DNA of 64,000 bases, taken from assembly GCF_011043735.1 (NCBI RefSeq), contig NZ_JAAKGV010000013.1, forward strand, positions 12,066-76,065, in the 5' to 3' direction. Origin of the DNA: Methylobacterium sp. DB0501 (GTDB lineage: Bacteria; Pseudomonadota; Alphaproteobacteria; Rhizobiales; Beijerinckiaceae). Shown here one piece after another: positions 34,301 through 43,202 of the stretch. The notes under the pieces are model-generated. The model ran no database searches. It saw only the letters and a list, made by a program, of their open reading frames with translations, and was not told the origin of the DNA. Position 1 is the first letter of the stretch, and the number at the start of each line of letters is the position of its first letter. Made by a program: the position numbers and the translations under genes.

Positions 34301-35476
34301 TTAGCGCTTCTTGCCGGAGCCGACCTGCTCGTCCCAGCGGCGGAAGGCCACCACCATCCTGTCGGCGTCGAGCGGCATCTCGATCGGGTGGTCGGCGATC
34401 ATCCTGTCGTATTCCGGCCGGCCGAATTCCTTGAGCGCCGCGCGGCTCTCCGGCGGGGCCATGTCGAGGGTGACGCCCTTCACGGCGGGGCCGGGATAGA
34501 AGTAGCCCTCGTCGTAGGTGTAGGCCTGCTGCGCCGGCTGGAGCAGGAACGCCATCAGGTCGAGGATGACCGCCAGCTTCTCGTCCGGCACGCCCTTCGG
34601 CACCGCCATGTAGTGGGCGTCGGCCACCCAGCGGAAGTTCTTGAGCGCCCCGACCTTGGCCTCGGCCGGCACGACGCCGAGAACCCGCGGGTTGATGTCC
34701 CAGCCGGTCGTCGAGACGACGATGTCGCGGCTGCCCTCGCCGAGCTCCTTCATCGTCTGCGAAGTACCGCCCGGATAGTAATCGACCGTCTCGCCGATCG
34801 CCGTCAGGTACTCCCAGGTCTTGTCCCAGCCCTTGGCCGGGTCGGCCGGATCCTTGTCGCCGAGGATGTAGGGCAGGCCCATGATCCAGGTGCGGCCCGG
34901 GCCGGAATTGGCCGGACGGGCATACATGAACTTGCCCTTGTTCTGGCGCGCCCAGGCCAGAAGCTCTTCCGCCGTGGTCGGCACCGTCTTCACCCGGTCG
35001 GGCATGTACTCGATCAACGGGCCGGACGGGTACCAGGCGACGCACAGGCCCTGGTCCTGCGCGAGGCCGTTCAGCCGGAGCGCGGCGGGCTGGTAGATGT
35101 CGGCGGGCTTCGGCAACTGGCCGGCATGGGGCTTGAGGTCGACCCACAGCTTCTGCTCGATGCCGGCGGCGATGCCGTCGGTGCCGGTGAGCACGAGGTC
35201 GATGTCGACCCGGCCGGCGGCCTGCTGCGCCTTGAGCTTCGAGGGCAGTTCCGGCGCCGGCGCCTTGGTGAAGGCGAAGCGCGAGACCACGCCGGGCCGC
35301 GCCCGGCGATAGCCTTCGATCGCCTTCTGGGTCAGGGCGAGGTTGCCCGCCACGTCGACCACCGTGACGACGACGGGGGATTTGGGCAGGGGGAGTTGCG
35401 CGAAAGCCCGGCCCGAGAGGCCGAGACCCATCCCGGCGGCGAGACTCGCGACCGCTCCGCGGCGTGTGATCGTCAT
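34301..35476 (-). CDS. Extracellular solute-binding protein of PotABC-like transporter
   Basis: 391 residues with a twin-arginine-type signal (TITRRGAVASLAAG, ending AFAQ at about 29) and a family-1-like binding fold. No ligand-specific signature was recognised; polyamine, iron, thiamine or sugar phosphate remain possible. The start ATG follows GGGGGGAA; an upstream ATG adds a Cys-rich segment and is rejected. First gene of the operon, with a promoter region that carries a 14-base palindrome. Confidence 0.83.
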   Translation of the reverse strand: MTITRRGAVASLAAGMGLGLSGRAFAQLPLPKSPVVVTVVDVAGNLALTQKAIEGYRRARPGVVSRFAFTKAPAPELPSKLKAQQAAGRVDIDLVLTGTDGIAAGIEQKLWVDLKPHAGQLPKPADIYQPAALRLNGLAQDQGLCVAWYPSGPLIEYMPDRVKTVPTTAEELLAWARQNKGKFMYARPANSGPGRTWIMGLPYILGDKDPADPAKGWDKTWEYLTAIGETVDYYPGGTSQTMKELGEGSRDIVVSTTGWDINPRVLGVVPAEAKVGALKNFRWVADAHYMAVPKGVPDEKLAVILDLMAFLLQPAQQAYTYDEGYFYPGPAVKGVTLDMAPPESRAALKEFGRPEYDRMIADHPIEMPLDADRMVVAFRRWDEQVGSGKKR

Positions 35477-35778
35477 GTTTCCCCCCGTTCCCGCCGCGCG
35501 CGCGGCCCGAGCGTCGGGCTCTGGCGGCCCGTGTCGTGCGCAGCATTGGTGCACTAATATTTTAGCGCGTCAAGCCTGTGACGATCCGCGTGACGCTCCG
35601 CCAAGCGCCACGCGACAACAGTCGGGAGGGTCACCGTCGATACGGCAAAACCGGCAGACACCAAGGCGCGGCTTCGTCGCCGCTCCCTGTCACGGACGAC
35701 TGAAGCGAAGCGGAGGAAGATCCGGGATCAAGGGAGACGGCTGACGAGGAAGATCGGCGACCTTAACACGCTGCCCGC
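35477..35778. other. Promoter region of the PotABC-like operon and 3' flank of the lrp gene
   Basis: No gene was recognised. The AT-rich island around 35545-35570 holds the promoter/operator candidate listed separately. The rest (about 35600-35778) is GC-rich sequence downstream of the minus-strand lrp gene, with no evident terminator. Confidence 0.4.
35545..35573 (-). promoter_or_regulatory. Candidate promoter and operator of the PotABC-like operon
   Basis: On the minus strand TTGACG (35573-35568) is a -35 candidate. It is followed by the AT-rich CGCTAAAATATT and then by a palindrome ATTAGTGCACCAAT (35558-35545) that matches its complement at all but one pair. Its TxGTnnACnA core resembles GntR-type operators, and its position at or past the -10 would suit a repressor. 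No GntR gene is in the window. Confidence 0.4.
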
Positions 35779-36333
35779 CTACGGCACCGACCGCCCGATC
35801 GCCACCGGATCGACCGAGACCTCCTGCTTGAGGGTGCGCAGCGCGAAGACCGAGCGCGACTGCCGGATGCCGCGGAGCCGGTACAGCTTCTCGCGCAGGA
35901 AGCGCTCGTAATGCGCGGTGCCGCTGACCGCGACCTTGATGATGTAATCGTATTCGCCGCTCACCAGATGCGCCTCCAGCACCTCCGGGATGCGCAGGAT
36001 CTCGATGCCGAAGGCCTCCAGCACCGAGTCGTCGTGCTTGTCGAGGGTGACCTCGACGAAGACCACGTCGGGCAAGCCGAGCGCCCGGTGGTCGAGCAGA
36101 GCCACGTAATCGCGGATCAGCCCCGCCTCCTCCAGGCGGCGCAGCCGCGTCCAGCACGGCGATTGCGACAAGCCGACCCGCTCGGCAAGCGCCGCGATGG
36201 TCAGCCGCCCGTCGGCCCGCAGCGCACCGAGGATCTTGCGGTCGATCTCGTCGAGCCGGTGCGGCTCGGCGCCTCTCGGAAGGTCCGGCGTGCGCGCAGA
36301 ACGCCTGTTCGGTGTTTCGCCCTTCGGGGCCAT
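35779..36333 (-). CDS. bkdR: Lrp/AsnC family regulator, probable BkdR
   Basis: 184 residues: a basic 30-residue N-terminal extension, an AsnC-type helix-turn-helix (about 33-75: AALAERVGLSQSPCWTRLRRLE) and a RAM ligand-binding domain (about 85-165). Divergent from the bkd operon, the classic arrangement of BkdR, which activates branched-chain keto acid dehydrogenase genes in response to branched-chain amino acids. The ATG (MAPKGE) was chosen as the first start in a compact frame. The gene symbol is by context. Confidence 0.82.
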   Translation of the reverse strand: MAPKGETPNRRSARTPDLPRGAEPHRLDEIDRKILGALRADGRLTIAALAERVGLSQSPCWTRLRRLEEAGLIRDYVALLDHRALGLPDVVFVEVTLDKHDDSVLEAFGIEILRIPEVLEAHLVSGEYDYIIKVAVSGTAHYERFLREKLYRLRGIRQSRSVFALRTLKQEVSVDPVAIGRSVP

Positions 36334-36697
36334 CGCGTGTTCTCCGGTAGCCCGTTTTAGCGTCGAAAATCGGCGAGGACCATCCGGCCGGACCGGGCTA
36401 CAGTCGGGGAAATCAAGCGTCGCGGGAGGACGCGCAATGGCTCTTGACCGAGGGCACCTCATCCGGATCCGAACCCGGATCGCGCACGTCGCCGACGGCG
36501 CGACGCAGGGGCTCGGCAAGGGCGCGCGCACCGGCACCCCCGCCCGCACCCTCGACGCCGACGGCGCCGTCCCCGCCGCCCCCTTCGCGCGCCGCCGTCC
36601 GGCGGTGGTCGAGGCGCAGGTCGGCCGTTCCTCCGCCTGATCCGCCGGTCGTCCCCGGAAGTCCCGTCTGCGACCCCTCTCCCCAAGGGCCTCGACC
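36334..36697. other. bkdR-bkd divergent regulatory region
   Basis: It contains a dyad TTTT-AGCGTCG-AAAA (core 36355-36368, within CGTTTTAGCG/CGAAAATCG) close to the bkdR start, a plausible Lrp-type site. A short plus-strand ORF with a strong ribosome-binding site (listed separately) occupies most of the remainder. No other feature was seen. Confidence 0.4.
36437..36640 (+). CDS. Possible small protein upstream of bkd genes
   Basis: A 67-codon ORF starting with ATG six bases after GGGAGGA, one of the best ribosome-binding sites in this region, and ending 57 bases before the first bkd gene. The product is Arg/Ala/Pro/Gly-rich with no recognised domain and no run of Leu, Ile or Val codons, so it is not an obvious amino-acid attenuator peptide. 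High GC keeps several frames open here; reality as a gene is uncertain. Confidence 0.3.
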   Translation: MALDRGHLIRIRTRIAHVADGATQGLGKGARTGTPARTLDADGAVPAAPFARRRPAVVEAQVGRSSA

Positions 36698-37945
36698 ATG
36701 CCGCCTGATCCCCTGAGCCTTCAGCACCCCTTGAGTCTTCATGTGCCGGAGCCCGCCGTCCGTCCCGGCGGCAATCCGAGCTTCTCCGACCTCGACATCC
36801 CCGAGGCCGGCGCGGTCCGCCGTCCCCCGGTCGACGTGGCGGCGGCCGAGATCCGCGACCTCGCCTACACGCTGATCCGGGTGCTCGACACGGAGGGCAA
36901 CGCGGTCGGCCCCTGGGCTGGCTCGCTCACTGACGAGGAGCTGCTCGCGGGCCTGCGCGACATGATGAAGCTGCGCGCCTTCGATGCCCGCATGCTGATG
37001 GCCCAGCGCCAGGGCAAGACCTCGTTCTACATGCAGCATCTCGGCGAGGAGGCGGTGAGCACCGCCTTCCGCCGGGCACTCCAGCCCGGCGACATGAACT
37101 TCCCGACCTATCGCCAGGCGGGCCTCCTCATCGCCGGCGACTATCCGCTCGTCGACATGATGTGCCAGATCTACTCCAACGAGAACGATCCGCTGCACGG
37201 CCGGCAATTGCCGGTGATGTACTCGTCGAAGGACCACGGCTTCTTCTCGATCTCCGGCAACCTCGCGACCCAGTACGTCCAGGCCGTCGGCTGGGCGATG
37301 GCCTCGGCGATCAAGAACGACACGAAGATCGCCGCCGCCTGGATCGGCGACGGCTCGACCGCGGAATCGGATTTTCACGCGGCGCTCGTCTTCGCCTCGA
37401 CCTACCGGGCGCCGGTGGTGCTCAACGTCGTCAACAACCAGTGGGCGATCTCGACCTTCCAGGGCTTCGCCCGCGGCGGCTCCTCGACCTTCGCGGCGCG
37501 GGGCCACGGCTTCGGCATCCCGGCTCTGCGGGTCGACGGCAACGACTACCTCGCCGTCCACGCGGTGGCGAAATGGGCGGTGGAGCGGGCGCGGCGCAAT
37601 CTCGGGCCGACCCTCGTCGAATACGTCACCTACCGGGCCGGCGCGCACTCGACCTCCGACGACCCCTCCGCCTACCGGCCGAAGACCGAGTTCGATGCCT
37701 GGCCGCTGGGCGACCCGGTCAGGCGCCTGAAGGATCACCTGATCGCCCGCGGCGCCTGGTCGGAGGAGCGCCACCGCCAGGGCGAGGCCGAGATCCTCGA
37801 CGAGGTCGTGGCGGCGCAACGCGAGGCCGAGACCCACGGCACGCTGCATGCCGGCGGCAAGCCGTCCCCGCGCGACATGTTCGAAGGAGTGTTTGCCGAG
37901 ATGCCCCCTCACCTGCGCCGTCAGCGCCAGCAGGCGGGGTACTGA
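36698..37945 (+). CDS. bkdA1: Branched-chain 2-oxo acid dehydrogenase E1 alpha
   Basis: 415 residues. The subunit decarboxylates 2-oxo acids from Val, Leu and Ile with thiamine diphosphate. The ThDP motif is GDGSTAESDFHAAL... continuing to NVVNNQ (about residues 217-250). The activation-loop RAGAHSTSDDPSAYR, including the Ser used for phosphorylation in eukaryotic enzymes, is at about 312. The about 60-residue N-terminal extension typical of BCKDH E1 alpha distinguishes it from pyruvate dehydrogenase. It is the first gene of a four-gene operon. Confidence 0.93.
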   Translation: MPPDPLSLQHPLSLHVPEPAVRPGGNPSFSDLDIPEAGAVRRPPVDVAAAEIRDLAYTLIRVLDTEGNAVGPWAGSLTDEELLAGLRDMMKLRAFDARMLMAQRQGKTSFYMQHLGEEAVSTAFRRALQPGDMNFPTYRQAGLLIAGDYPLVDMMCQIYSNENDPLHGRQLPVMYSSKDHGFFSISGNLATQYVQAVGWAMASAIKNDTKIAAAWIGDGSTAESDFHAALVFASTYRAPVVLNVVNNQWAISTFQGFARGGSSTFAARGHGFGIPALRVDGNDYLAVHAVAKWAVERARRNLGPTLVEYVTYRAGAHSTSDDPSAYRPKTEFDAWPLGDPVRRLKDHLIARGAWSEERHRQGEAEILDEVVAAQREAETHGTLHAGGKPSPRDMFEGVFAEMPPHLRRQRQQAGY

Positions 37946-37946
37946 C

Positions 37947-38960
37947 ATGCCGCGCCGCACGATGATCGAGGCCATCCGCGACGCGATGGCCGTGGCGATG
38001 GAGCGCGACGACGACGTGGTCGTGTTTGGCGAAGATGTCGGCTATTTCGGCGGCGTCTTCCGCTGCACCCAAGGCTTGCAGGCCCGCTTCGGCAAGAGCC
38101 GCTGCTTCGACGCGCCGATCAACGAATTGGGCATCGTCGGCGCCGCCGTCGGCATGGCCGCCTACGGGCTGAAGCCCTGCGTGGAAATTCAGTTCGCCGA
38201 CTACATGTACCCGGCCTACGACCAGATCGTATCCGAGGCCGCACGCCTGCGCTACCGCTCCGGCGGCCAGTTCACCGCCCCGATCGTGGTGCGGATGCCG
38301 ACCGGCGGCGGCATCTTCGGCGGCCAGACCCACAGCCAGAGCCCCGAGGCCCTGTTCACCCACGTGGCGGGCCTGAAGACCGTGGTGCCGTCGAACCCCT
38401 ACGATGCCAAGGGCCTCCTGATCGCCGCGATCGAGGATCCGGACCCGGTGATCTTCCTGGAGCCGAAGCGCCTCTATAACGGCCCCTTCGACGGCCATCA
38501 CGACCGGCCGGTGACCCCGTGGGCCCGCCACGACCTCGGCGAGGTGCCGGACGGGCACTACACCGTGCCGCTCGGCAAGGCGGCGATCCGGCGCGAGGGC
38601 GCGGCCGTGACGGTTCTGGCCTACGGCACCATCGTGCACGTCGCCGAGGCCGCGGCGGCCGAGACGGGGATCGATGCCGAGGTGATCGACCTGAGGACGC
38701 TGCTGCCCCTCGACATGGAGACGATCGAGGCCTCGGTGCGCAAGACCGGGCGCTGCGTCATCGCCCACGAGGCGACCCTGACCTCGGGCTTCGGCGCCGA
38801 ACTCGCGGCGCTGGTGCAGGAATCCTGCTTCTACCACCTGGAGGCGCCGATCGTCCGGGTCGCCGGCTGGGACACGCCCTACCCGCACGCCCAGGAATGG
38901 GCCTATTTCCCGGGCCCCGAGCGCGTCGGCCGGGCCCTTCGCGCCGCGCTGGAGGGCTGA
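37947..38960 (+). CDS. bkdA2: Branched-chain 2-oxo acid dehydrogenase E1 beta
   Basis: 337 residues forming the alpha2beta2 E1 with the preceding gene. The transketolase-like pyrimidine-binding half begins at MIEAIRDAMAVAMERDDDVV and holds FGEDVG and GGIFGGQTHSQSPE. The C-terminal transketolase domain includes EVIDLRTLLPLD. The ATG follows the E1 alpha stop by one base, in a TGACATG context, implying coupled translation. Length is normal. Confidence 0.93.
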   Translation: MPRRTMIEAIRDAMAVAMERDDDVVVFGEDVGYFGGVFRCTQGLQARFGKSRCFDAPINELGIVGAAVGMAAYGLKPCVEIQFADYMYPAYDQIVSEAARLRYRSGGQFTAPIVVRMPTGGGIFGGQTHSQSPEALFTHVAGLKTVVPSNPYDAKGLLIAAIEDPDPVIFLEPKRLYNGPFDGHHDRPVTPWARHDLGEVPDGHYTVPLGKAAIRREGAAVTVLAYGTIVHVAEAAAAETGIDAEVIDLRTLLPLDMETIEASVRKTGRCVIAHEATLTSGFGAELAALVQESCFYHLEAPIVRVAGWDTPYPHAQEWAYFPGPERVGRALRAALEG

Positions 38961-38963
38961 GAC

Positions 38964-40352
38964 ATGGGCTTTCGCATCGTCAAGCTCCCGGATATCGGCG
39001 AGGGCGTGGCCGAGGCCGAGGTCTCGGCCTGGCACGTCAAGGTCGGCGACGTGGTCCGCGAGGACCAACCGCTCGCCGACGTGATGACCGACAAGGCCAC
39101 CGTCGAGATCCCCTCGCCGGTGAGCGGCACCGTGGCGGCGCTCGGGGCCGAGGCCGGCCAGATGCTGGCGGTCGGCGCCGAGCTGGTGCGGCTGGAGATC
39201 GAGGGCGGGGAGGCCGCACCCGCCTCGACCCCGGATGCGGGCGTCGCGGTGGCGCCCGAGGTCGCGAAGGCGCAGGACGCGGCTTCCGGCCAATCCGCCG
39301 CGGCCCTGGTCCCGGCTGCGGACGGCCTGGAGCCGGCCCAGCCTGCGCCGGCCCCGAAACCCGCCGCCGCACCGAAGCCGGCCGAGCCGCCGAGACCCGT
39401 AGCGGCGAAGCCCGCGGCCCCTGCCCCGCGCCCCGCCGCGGCGGCGCCCTCCTCCGGTCCGCCCCGCCCGTCCGGCGAGAAGCCGGTCGCCTCGCCGGCC
39501 GTGCGTCGCCGGGCGCTGGAGGCCGGCATCGACCTGCGCCAAGTGCGCGGCACCGGGCCGGCCGGCCGCATCGGCCATGACGACCTCGACGCCTTCCTGA
39601 ACGCCCCGCCGGAGGACGCGGCCCCCGCTCCCGCAGGCCGGGCCCCGCGGACGGGCGTCGAGGAGATCAAGGTCATCGGCCTGCGCCGGCGCATCGCCCA
39701 GCGCATGGCCGATGCCAAGCGCCGCGTCGCCCACTTCTCCTACGTCGAGGAGGTCGACGTGACTGCGGTGGAGGAATTGCGCGCCGCCCTCAACCAGCGC
39801 CACGGCGCGAGCCGGCCGAAGCTGACCCTGATCCCGTTCCTGGTCCAGGCCCTGGTGCGCGCCCTGCCGGACTTCCCGCAGATGAACGCCCACTACGACG
39901 ACGAGGCGGAGGTGATCCATCGCCATGCCGGCATCCATGTCGGCATCGCCACCCAGACGCCGTCGGGCCTGATGGTGCCGGTGCTCCGCCACGCCGAGAC
40001 CCGGGACGTCTGGAATTCGGCGGCCGAGGTGCGCCGCCTCGCCGAGGCCGCCCGCAACGGGCTCGCCGCCCGCGACGAGCTGTCGGGCTCGACCATCACC
40101 ATCACGTCGCTCGGCGCGCTCGGCGGGATCGTGACGACGCCAGTGATCAACCGGCCGGAAGTGGCGATCATCGGCGTCAACAAGCAGGTGATGCGCCCGC
40201 TCTGGCGCGACGGCGCCTTCGTGCCGCGCCTGACGATGAACCTCTCGGCGTCCTTCGATCACCGGGTGGTCGACGGCTACGACGCCGCCCTGTTCGTGCA
40301 GGCGCTCAAGGGCCTGCTCGAGACGCCCGCGACTTTGTTCATGGAGGCCTAA
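38964..40352 (+). CDS. bkdB: Dihydrolipoamide acyltransferase E2 of BCKDH
   Basis: 462 residues. One lipoyl domain (1-80) carries the lipoyl Lys in TDKATVE at residue 44. A long Ala/Pro linker (about 85-170) is followed by the peripheral subunit-binding domain (about 175-210: SPAVRRRALEAGIDLRQVRG). The catalytic acyltransferase domain has SASFDHRVVDGYDAA, with its active-site His near the C-terminus. One lipoyl domain and the operon partners support BCKDH rather than PDH. Confidence 0.93.
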   Translation: MGFRIVKLPDIGEGVAEAEVSAWHVKVGDVVREDQPLADVMTDKATVEIPSPVSGTVAALGAEAGQMLAVGAELVRLEIEGGEAAPASTPDAGVAVAPEVAKAQDAASGQSAAALVPAADGLEPAQPAPAPKPAAAPKPAEPPRPVAAKPAAPAPRPAAAAPSSGPPRPSGEKPVASPAVRRRALEAGIDLRQVRGTGPAGRIGHDDLDAFLNAPPEDAAPAPAGRAPRTGVEEIKVIGLRRRIAQRMADAKRRVAHFSYVEEVDVTAVEELRAALNQRHGASRPKLTLIPFLVQALVRALPDFPQMNAHYDDEAEVIHRHAGIHVGIATQTPSGLMVPVLRHAETRDVWNSAAEVRRLAEAARNGLAARDELSGSTITITSLGALGGIVTTPVINRPEVAIIGVNKQVMRPLWRDGAFVPRLTMNLSASFDHRVVDGYDAALFVQALKGLLETPATLFMEA

Positions 40353-40355
40353 CCC

Positions 40356-41744
40356 GTGGGCGAGATCACCACCAAGCTCCTGGTGCTCGGCGGCGGCCCG
40401 GGCGGCTACGTCGCGGCGATCCGCGCCGGCCAGCACGGCATCGACACCGTGCTGGTCGAGGAGAACCGCTTAGGGGGCACCTGCCTCAATGTCGGCTGCA
40501 TCCCCTCGAAGGCGATGATCCACGCCGCCGAGGCCTATCACGCGGCCGTGCTGCACGCCGGGGAGGCCTCGCCCTTCGGGCTCTCGGCCGGCCCGCCGAC
40601 GCTCGACTTTCCCCGCACGATCGCCTGGAAGGACGGCATCGTCGGGCGGCTCAACACCGGCGTCGCGTCGCTCCTGAAGCGCGGCGGGGTCAAGATCCTG
40701 CGCGGGCGCGGCACCATGGTCGACGGCAAGACCTGCCTCGTCGAGACCGATACCGGGCCCGAGCGGGTGCGGGCCGATCACGTCATTCTCGCCACCGGCT
40801 CGGTCCCGGCGGCGCTTCCCCACCTGCCCTTCGGCGGGCGGGTGATCTCCTCGACCGAGGCGCTGTCGCTGCAAAAGGTCCCGGCCACGATGGCGGTGGT
40901 GGGGGCGGGCTATATCGGGCTCGAACTCGGCACCGCCTTCGCCAAGCTCGGCGCCAAGGTCACGGTAGTCGAGATGGCCGAGCGGATCCTGCCGGCCTAC
41001 GATGCCGAGCTGACCCGGCCGGTGGCGCGGCGCCTGGGGGCGCTCGGGATCGAGGTCCTGCTCGGCGCCAAGGCAACCGGGCTCTCGGGCGACGCGCTCG
41101 ACATCGAGGTCGGCGGCGAGCCTCGAAAAATTCCGGCCGAGGTGATCCTGGTCGCGGTTGGGCGCAAGGCGCGCACGCAGGATTTCGGGCTCGACCGGCT
41201 GGACCTCGACATGAGCGGGCCGTTCATCCGCATCGACGAGCGCTGCGCCACCTCGATGCGCAACGTCTGGGCGGTGGGCGACGTCACCGGCGAGCCGATG
41301 CTGGCCCACCGCGCCATGGCGCAGGGCGAGATGGTGGCCGACCTCGTCGCCGGCCGCCGCCGCGCCTTCCACAAGGTGGCAATCCCGGCGGTCTGCTTCA
41401 CCGACCCCGAGGTGGTCTCGGCGGGTCTCTCGCCGGAGGAAGCCCGCGCCGCCGGCCACGAGATCCGCACCGGCCTCTTCCCCTTCGCCGCCAACGGCCG
41501 CGCCATGACGCTCGGCGCCGAGGACGGCTTCGTGCGGGTGACGGCGCGGGCCGACAACCACCTGCTGCTCGGCATCCAGGCGGTGGGGGCCGGGGTGTCG
41601 GAACTGGCGGCAGGATTTGGGCTCGCGCTCGAGATGGGGGCCCGGCTGGAAGACATCGCCGGCACGATCCACGCCCACCCGACCCTCGGCGAAGCCTTCC
41701 ACGAGGCGAACCTGCGGGCGCTCGGCGAGGCTTTGCACATCTAA
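40356..41744 (+). CDS. lpdV: Dihydrolipoyl dehydrogenase E3
   Basis: A 462-residue flavoprotein that reoxidises dihydrolipoamide with NAD+. The FAD motif GGGPGGY is at 12-18 and the redox disulfide GGTCLNVGC uses Cys43 and Cys48. The NAD site is VVGAGYIGLELG (about 180) and the C-terminal active-site HAHPTLGEAFHEA carries the His-Glu dyad. GTG start, 3 bases after the E2 stop. As the last gene of the bkd operon it is followed by repeats and a long hairpin. Confidence 0.93.
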   Translation: MGEITTKLLVLGGGPGGYVAAIRAGQHGIDTVLVEENRLGGTCLNVGCIPSKAMIHAAEAYHAAVLHAGEASPFGLSAGPPTLDFPRTIAWKDGIVGRLNTGVASLLKRGGVKILRGRGTMVDGKTCLVETDTGPERVRADHVILATGSVPAALPHLPFGGRVISSTEALSLQKVPATMAVVGAGYIGLELGTAFAKLGAKVTVVEMAERILPAYDAELTRPVARRLGALGIEVLLGAKATGLSGDALDIEVGGEPRKIPAEVILVAVGRKARTQDFGLDRLDLDMSGPFIRIDERCATSMRNVWAVGDVTGEPMLAHRAMAQGEMVADLVAGRRRAFHKVAIPAVCFTDPEVVSAGLSPEEARAAGHEIRTGLFPFAANGRAMTLGAEDGFVRVTARADNHLLLGIQAVGAGVSELAAGFGLALEMGARLEDIAGTIHAHPTLGEAFHEANLRALGEALHI

Positions 41745-41844
41745 AGCATTTTCCGACGAAGCGGATACCGGGTCGTCTCAGGACATGCAGTAAAACCAAA
41801 GATCTGGAGCACTGCCCGATTGCAACGCGATCGGGCAGTGCTCC
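41745..41844. repeat. AAAGCATTTTCCG dispersed repeat plus 15-bp hairpin
   Basis: AAAGCATTTTCCGACGAAGC and what follows (to about 41805) aligns with a second copy upstream of puhA (56434-56520). The adjoining inverted repeat GGAGCACTGCCCGAT / ATCGGGCAGTGCTCC (41806-41820, 41830-41844; 9-base loop) is a perfect 15-bp stem right after the bkd operon and probably marks its transcript end, although no T-tract follows. Confidence 0.65.
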
Positions 41845-42166
41845 AGACGGACACGGACGCGCCTGGCGGGGGTGGCGTCCACGCCGCCTCCGCGAGCGGT
41901 CGAACTACCGGAATGATGTCCAGAATATGCCTTCCGTCGACGGCGTCATGAGCCCGAGCGGCGTCTGTTCGAAACCGAAATCCGCATCGCGACAGTGATC
42001 CGACAGGATCGCCGGAAGCGATCAATCGGGTTTCGTACGACGTGTCCCGCCGGACGGCGACGTTCGGCGGTAATCCTGACCCTCGCTCCGCTCGTCGTCG
42101 AGGGACAGAGCCAGGACCCTGCCGGTTCGCGGACAGGATCCCGGTACCAGCTGCCCCGACCGTCGG
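41845..42166. other. Intergenic region with second 73-base repeat
   Basis: No gene was recognised. Apart from the repeat at 41970-42042 the stretch is unremarkable sequence with lower GC than its surroundings, downstream of both the bkd operon (+) and the small secreted protein gene (-). Confidence 0.4.
41970..42042 (+). repeat. 73-base dispersed palindromic repeat, copy 2
   Basis: It aligns end to end with the minus strand of 24887-24959, about three quarters identical, with one compensating pair of single-base indels. It has inverted termini (CGAAACC...GGTTTCG). Two copies of equal length in unrelated intergenic spacers indicate a dispersed element rather than chance. Confidence 0.6.
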
Positions 42167-42439
42167 TCAGCGCCTCGTCGGCGTCGCCTCCGCATGCCTC
42201 ATCGCGACGGCGTCGGTGCAGCGAAGAAAAGCGCTGTAGGTCTTCCCCGACACCTTCCTCTTGATCCAGACGTTCCGGCCGTCGTGGCGCGTCTGGATCC
42301 CGACCGATTCCGCACATCGCTCCCGGTCGGCCCGCGCCTGCGCGAAGGCCGGCTGCGTGGCAAGACCGAGCACCGATGCGATCGTCGCAACCATCAGAAT
42401 ATTTTCAGAAAATTTCGCGATATTTCTGAGCGTATCCAA
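42167..42439 (-). CDS. Small secreted hypothetical protein
   Basis: 90 residues with a clear signal peptide (hydrophobic about 13-27, ending QPAFAQA) and a short basic mature part with two Cys that could form a disulfide (ERCAESVG, FLRCTDAV). The start codon is TTG with GGGGAT upstream. The first 30 codons are noticeably lower in GC than neighbouring genes. No known family; similar tiny periplasmic proteins are common in Methylobacterium-like genomes. Confidence 0.5.
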   Translation of the reverse strand: MDTLRNIAKFSENILMVATIASVLGLATQPAFAQARADRERCAESVGIQTRHDGRNVWIKRKVSGKTYSAFLRCTDAVAMRHAEATPTRR

Positions 42440-42728
42440 GTTTATATCCCCGATCCGACCTGTCTATCCTAACGGCATTCCAGCCAGATCGACAACATAA
42501 ATCCGGAGAATGACAGCATTGTGCTTCGCGCCGCGGCCGCACGGGGCAGCCCACCCTCGCTTCGCCCCGCCGGACCGCAGGGCGGCGATCCCCCTTCCAG
42601 GCCGGAATTCCGCTCGGGTCGCGCGGTGGCGAGGCGCCGGCGATCCGGCCTGCGGATCCCCGGCGAGTCGGCAAATCGTGGCAGGATGTGCGAGATCATC
42701 GTCCGTCCGTGTCGCGGAGGGACGAGGA

Positions 42729-43052
42729 GTGAGCGAGACGAAGCGCCGGGCCACCGTCGCGGAGACCCGGGAGCGCGCCTTCGACGACGTGCTGGCGTGG
42801 CTCGAATACCGCGTCGCGGTCTGCCGCGACGGACTGGAGCGCCACGCGGCCTCCCACGGCGCCGACAGCCGGGCCGTCGCGCTGGAGCGCGCCGCGGCCT
42901 TCGAGGCCGAGCTGATCCTGCGCGAGATCGGCAAGCTGGCCGCGCTGCCGCCGCGCTCGAAGGCGTTCCGGCAGGCGGCCGAGGCGCGCCGCCGCTTCGT
43001 CGCCGAGCAGCGCCGGAAGGCCGGCGAGGCGACCGCGCAGGAGGAGGCCTGA
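42729..43052 (+). CDS. Hypothetical protein, helical, 107 residues
   Basis: Starts at GTG overlapping a GGAGGGACGAG ribosome-binding stretch. The product is entirely charged and Ala-rich and probably all helical (VAETRERAFDDVLAWLEYRV, AEARRRFVAEQRRKAGE), with one Cys and no signal or membrane segment. The frame is open further upstream but without comparable translation signals. No family recognised. Confidence 0.5.
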   Translation: MSETKRRATVAETRERAFDDVLAWLEYRVAVCRDGLERHAASHGADSRAVALERAAAFEAELILREIGKLAALPPRSKAFRQAAEARRRFVAEQRRKAGEATAQEEA

Positions 43053-43202
43053 GGCGCCGCGAGCATGGGCTCCGTGCCCGGCCGCGCTGTTCGACCTCGT
43101 GACGCAAAGAATTTTCGCCGGCCGCATTGAAGGAATGCTTGGCCGCGTGAAATACTGCGAAGACGGTTCGCACCGACGGGCCGGGACATCCGGAGGATCG
43201 CC

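Noticed and set aside
36437..36640. Attenuator leader peptide for branched-chain amino acids before bkd
   Set aside because: The ORF lacks clustered Leu, Ile or Val codons and no terminator/antiterminator pair follows; kept only as a possible small protein.
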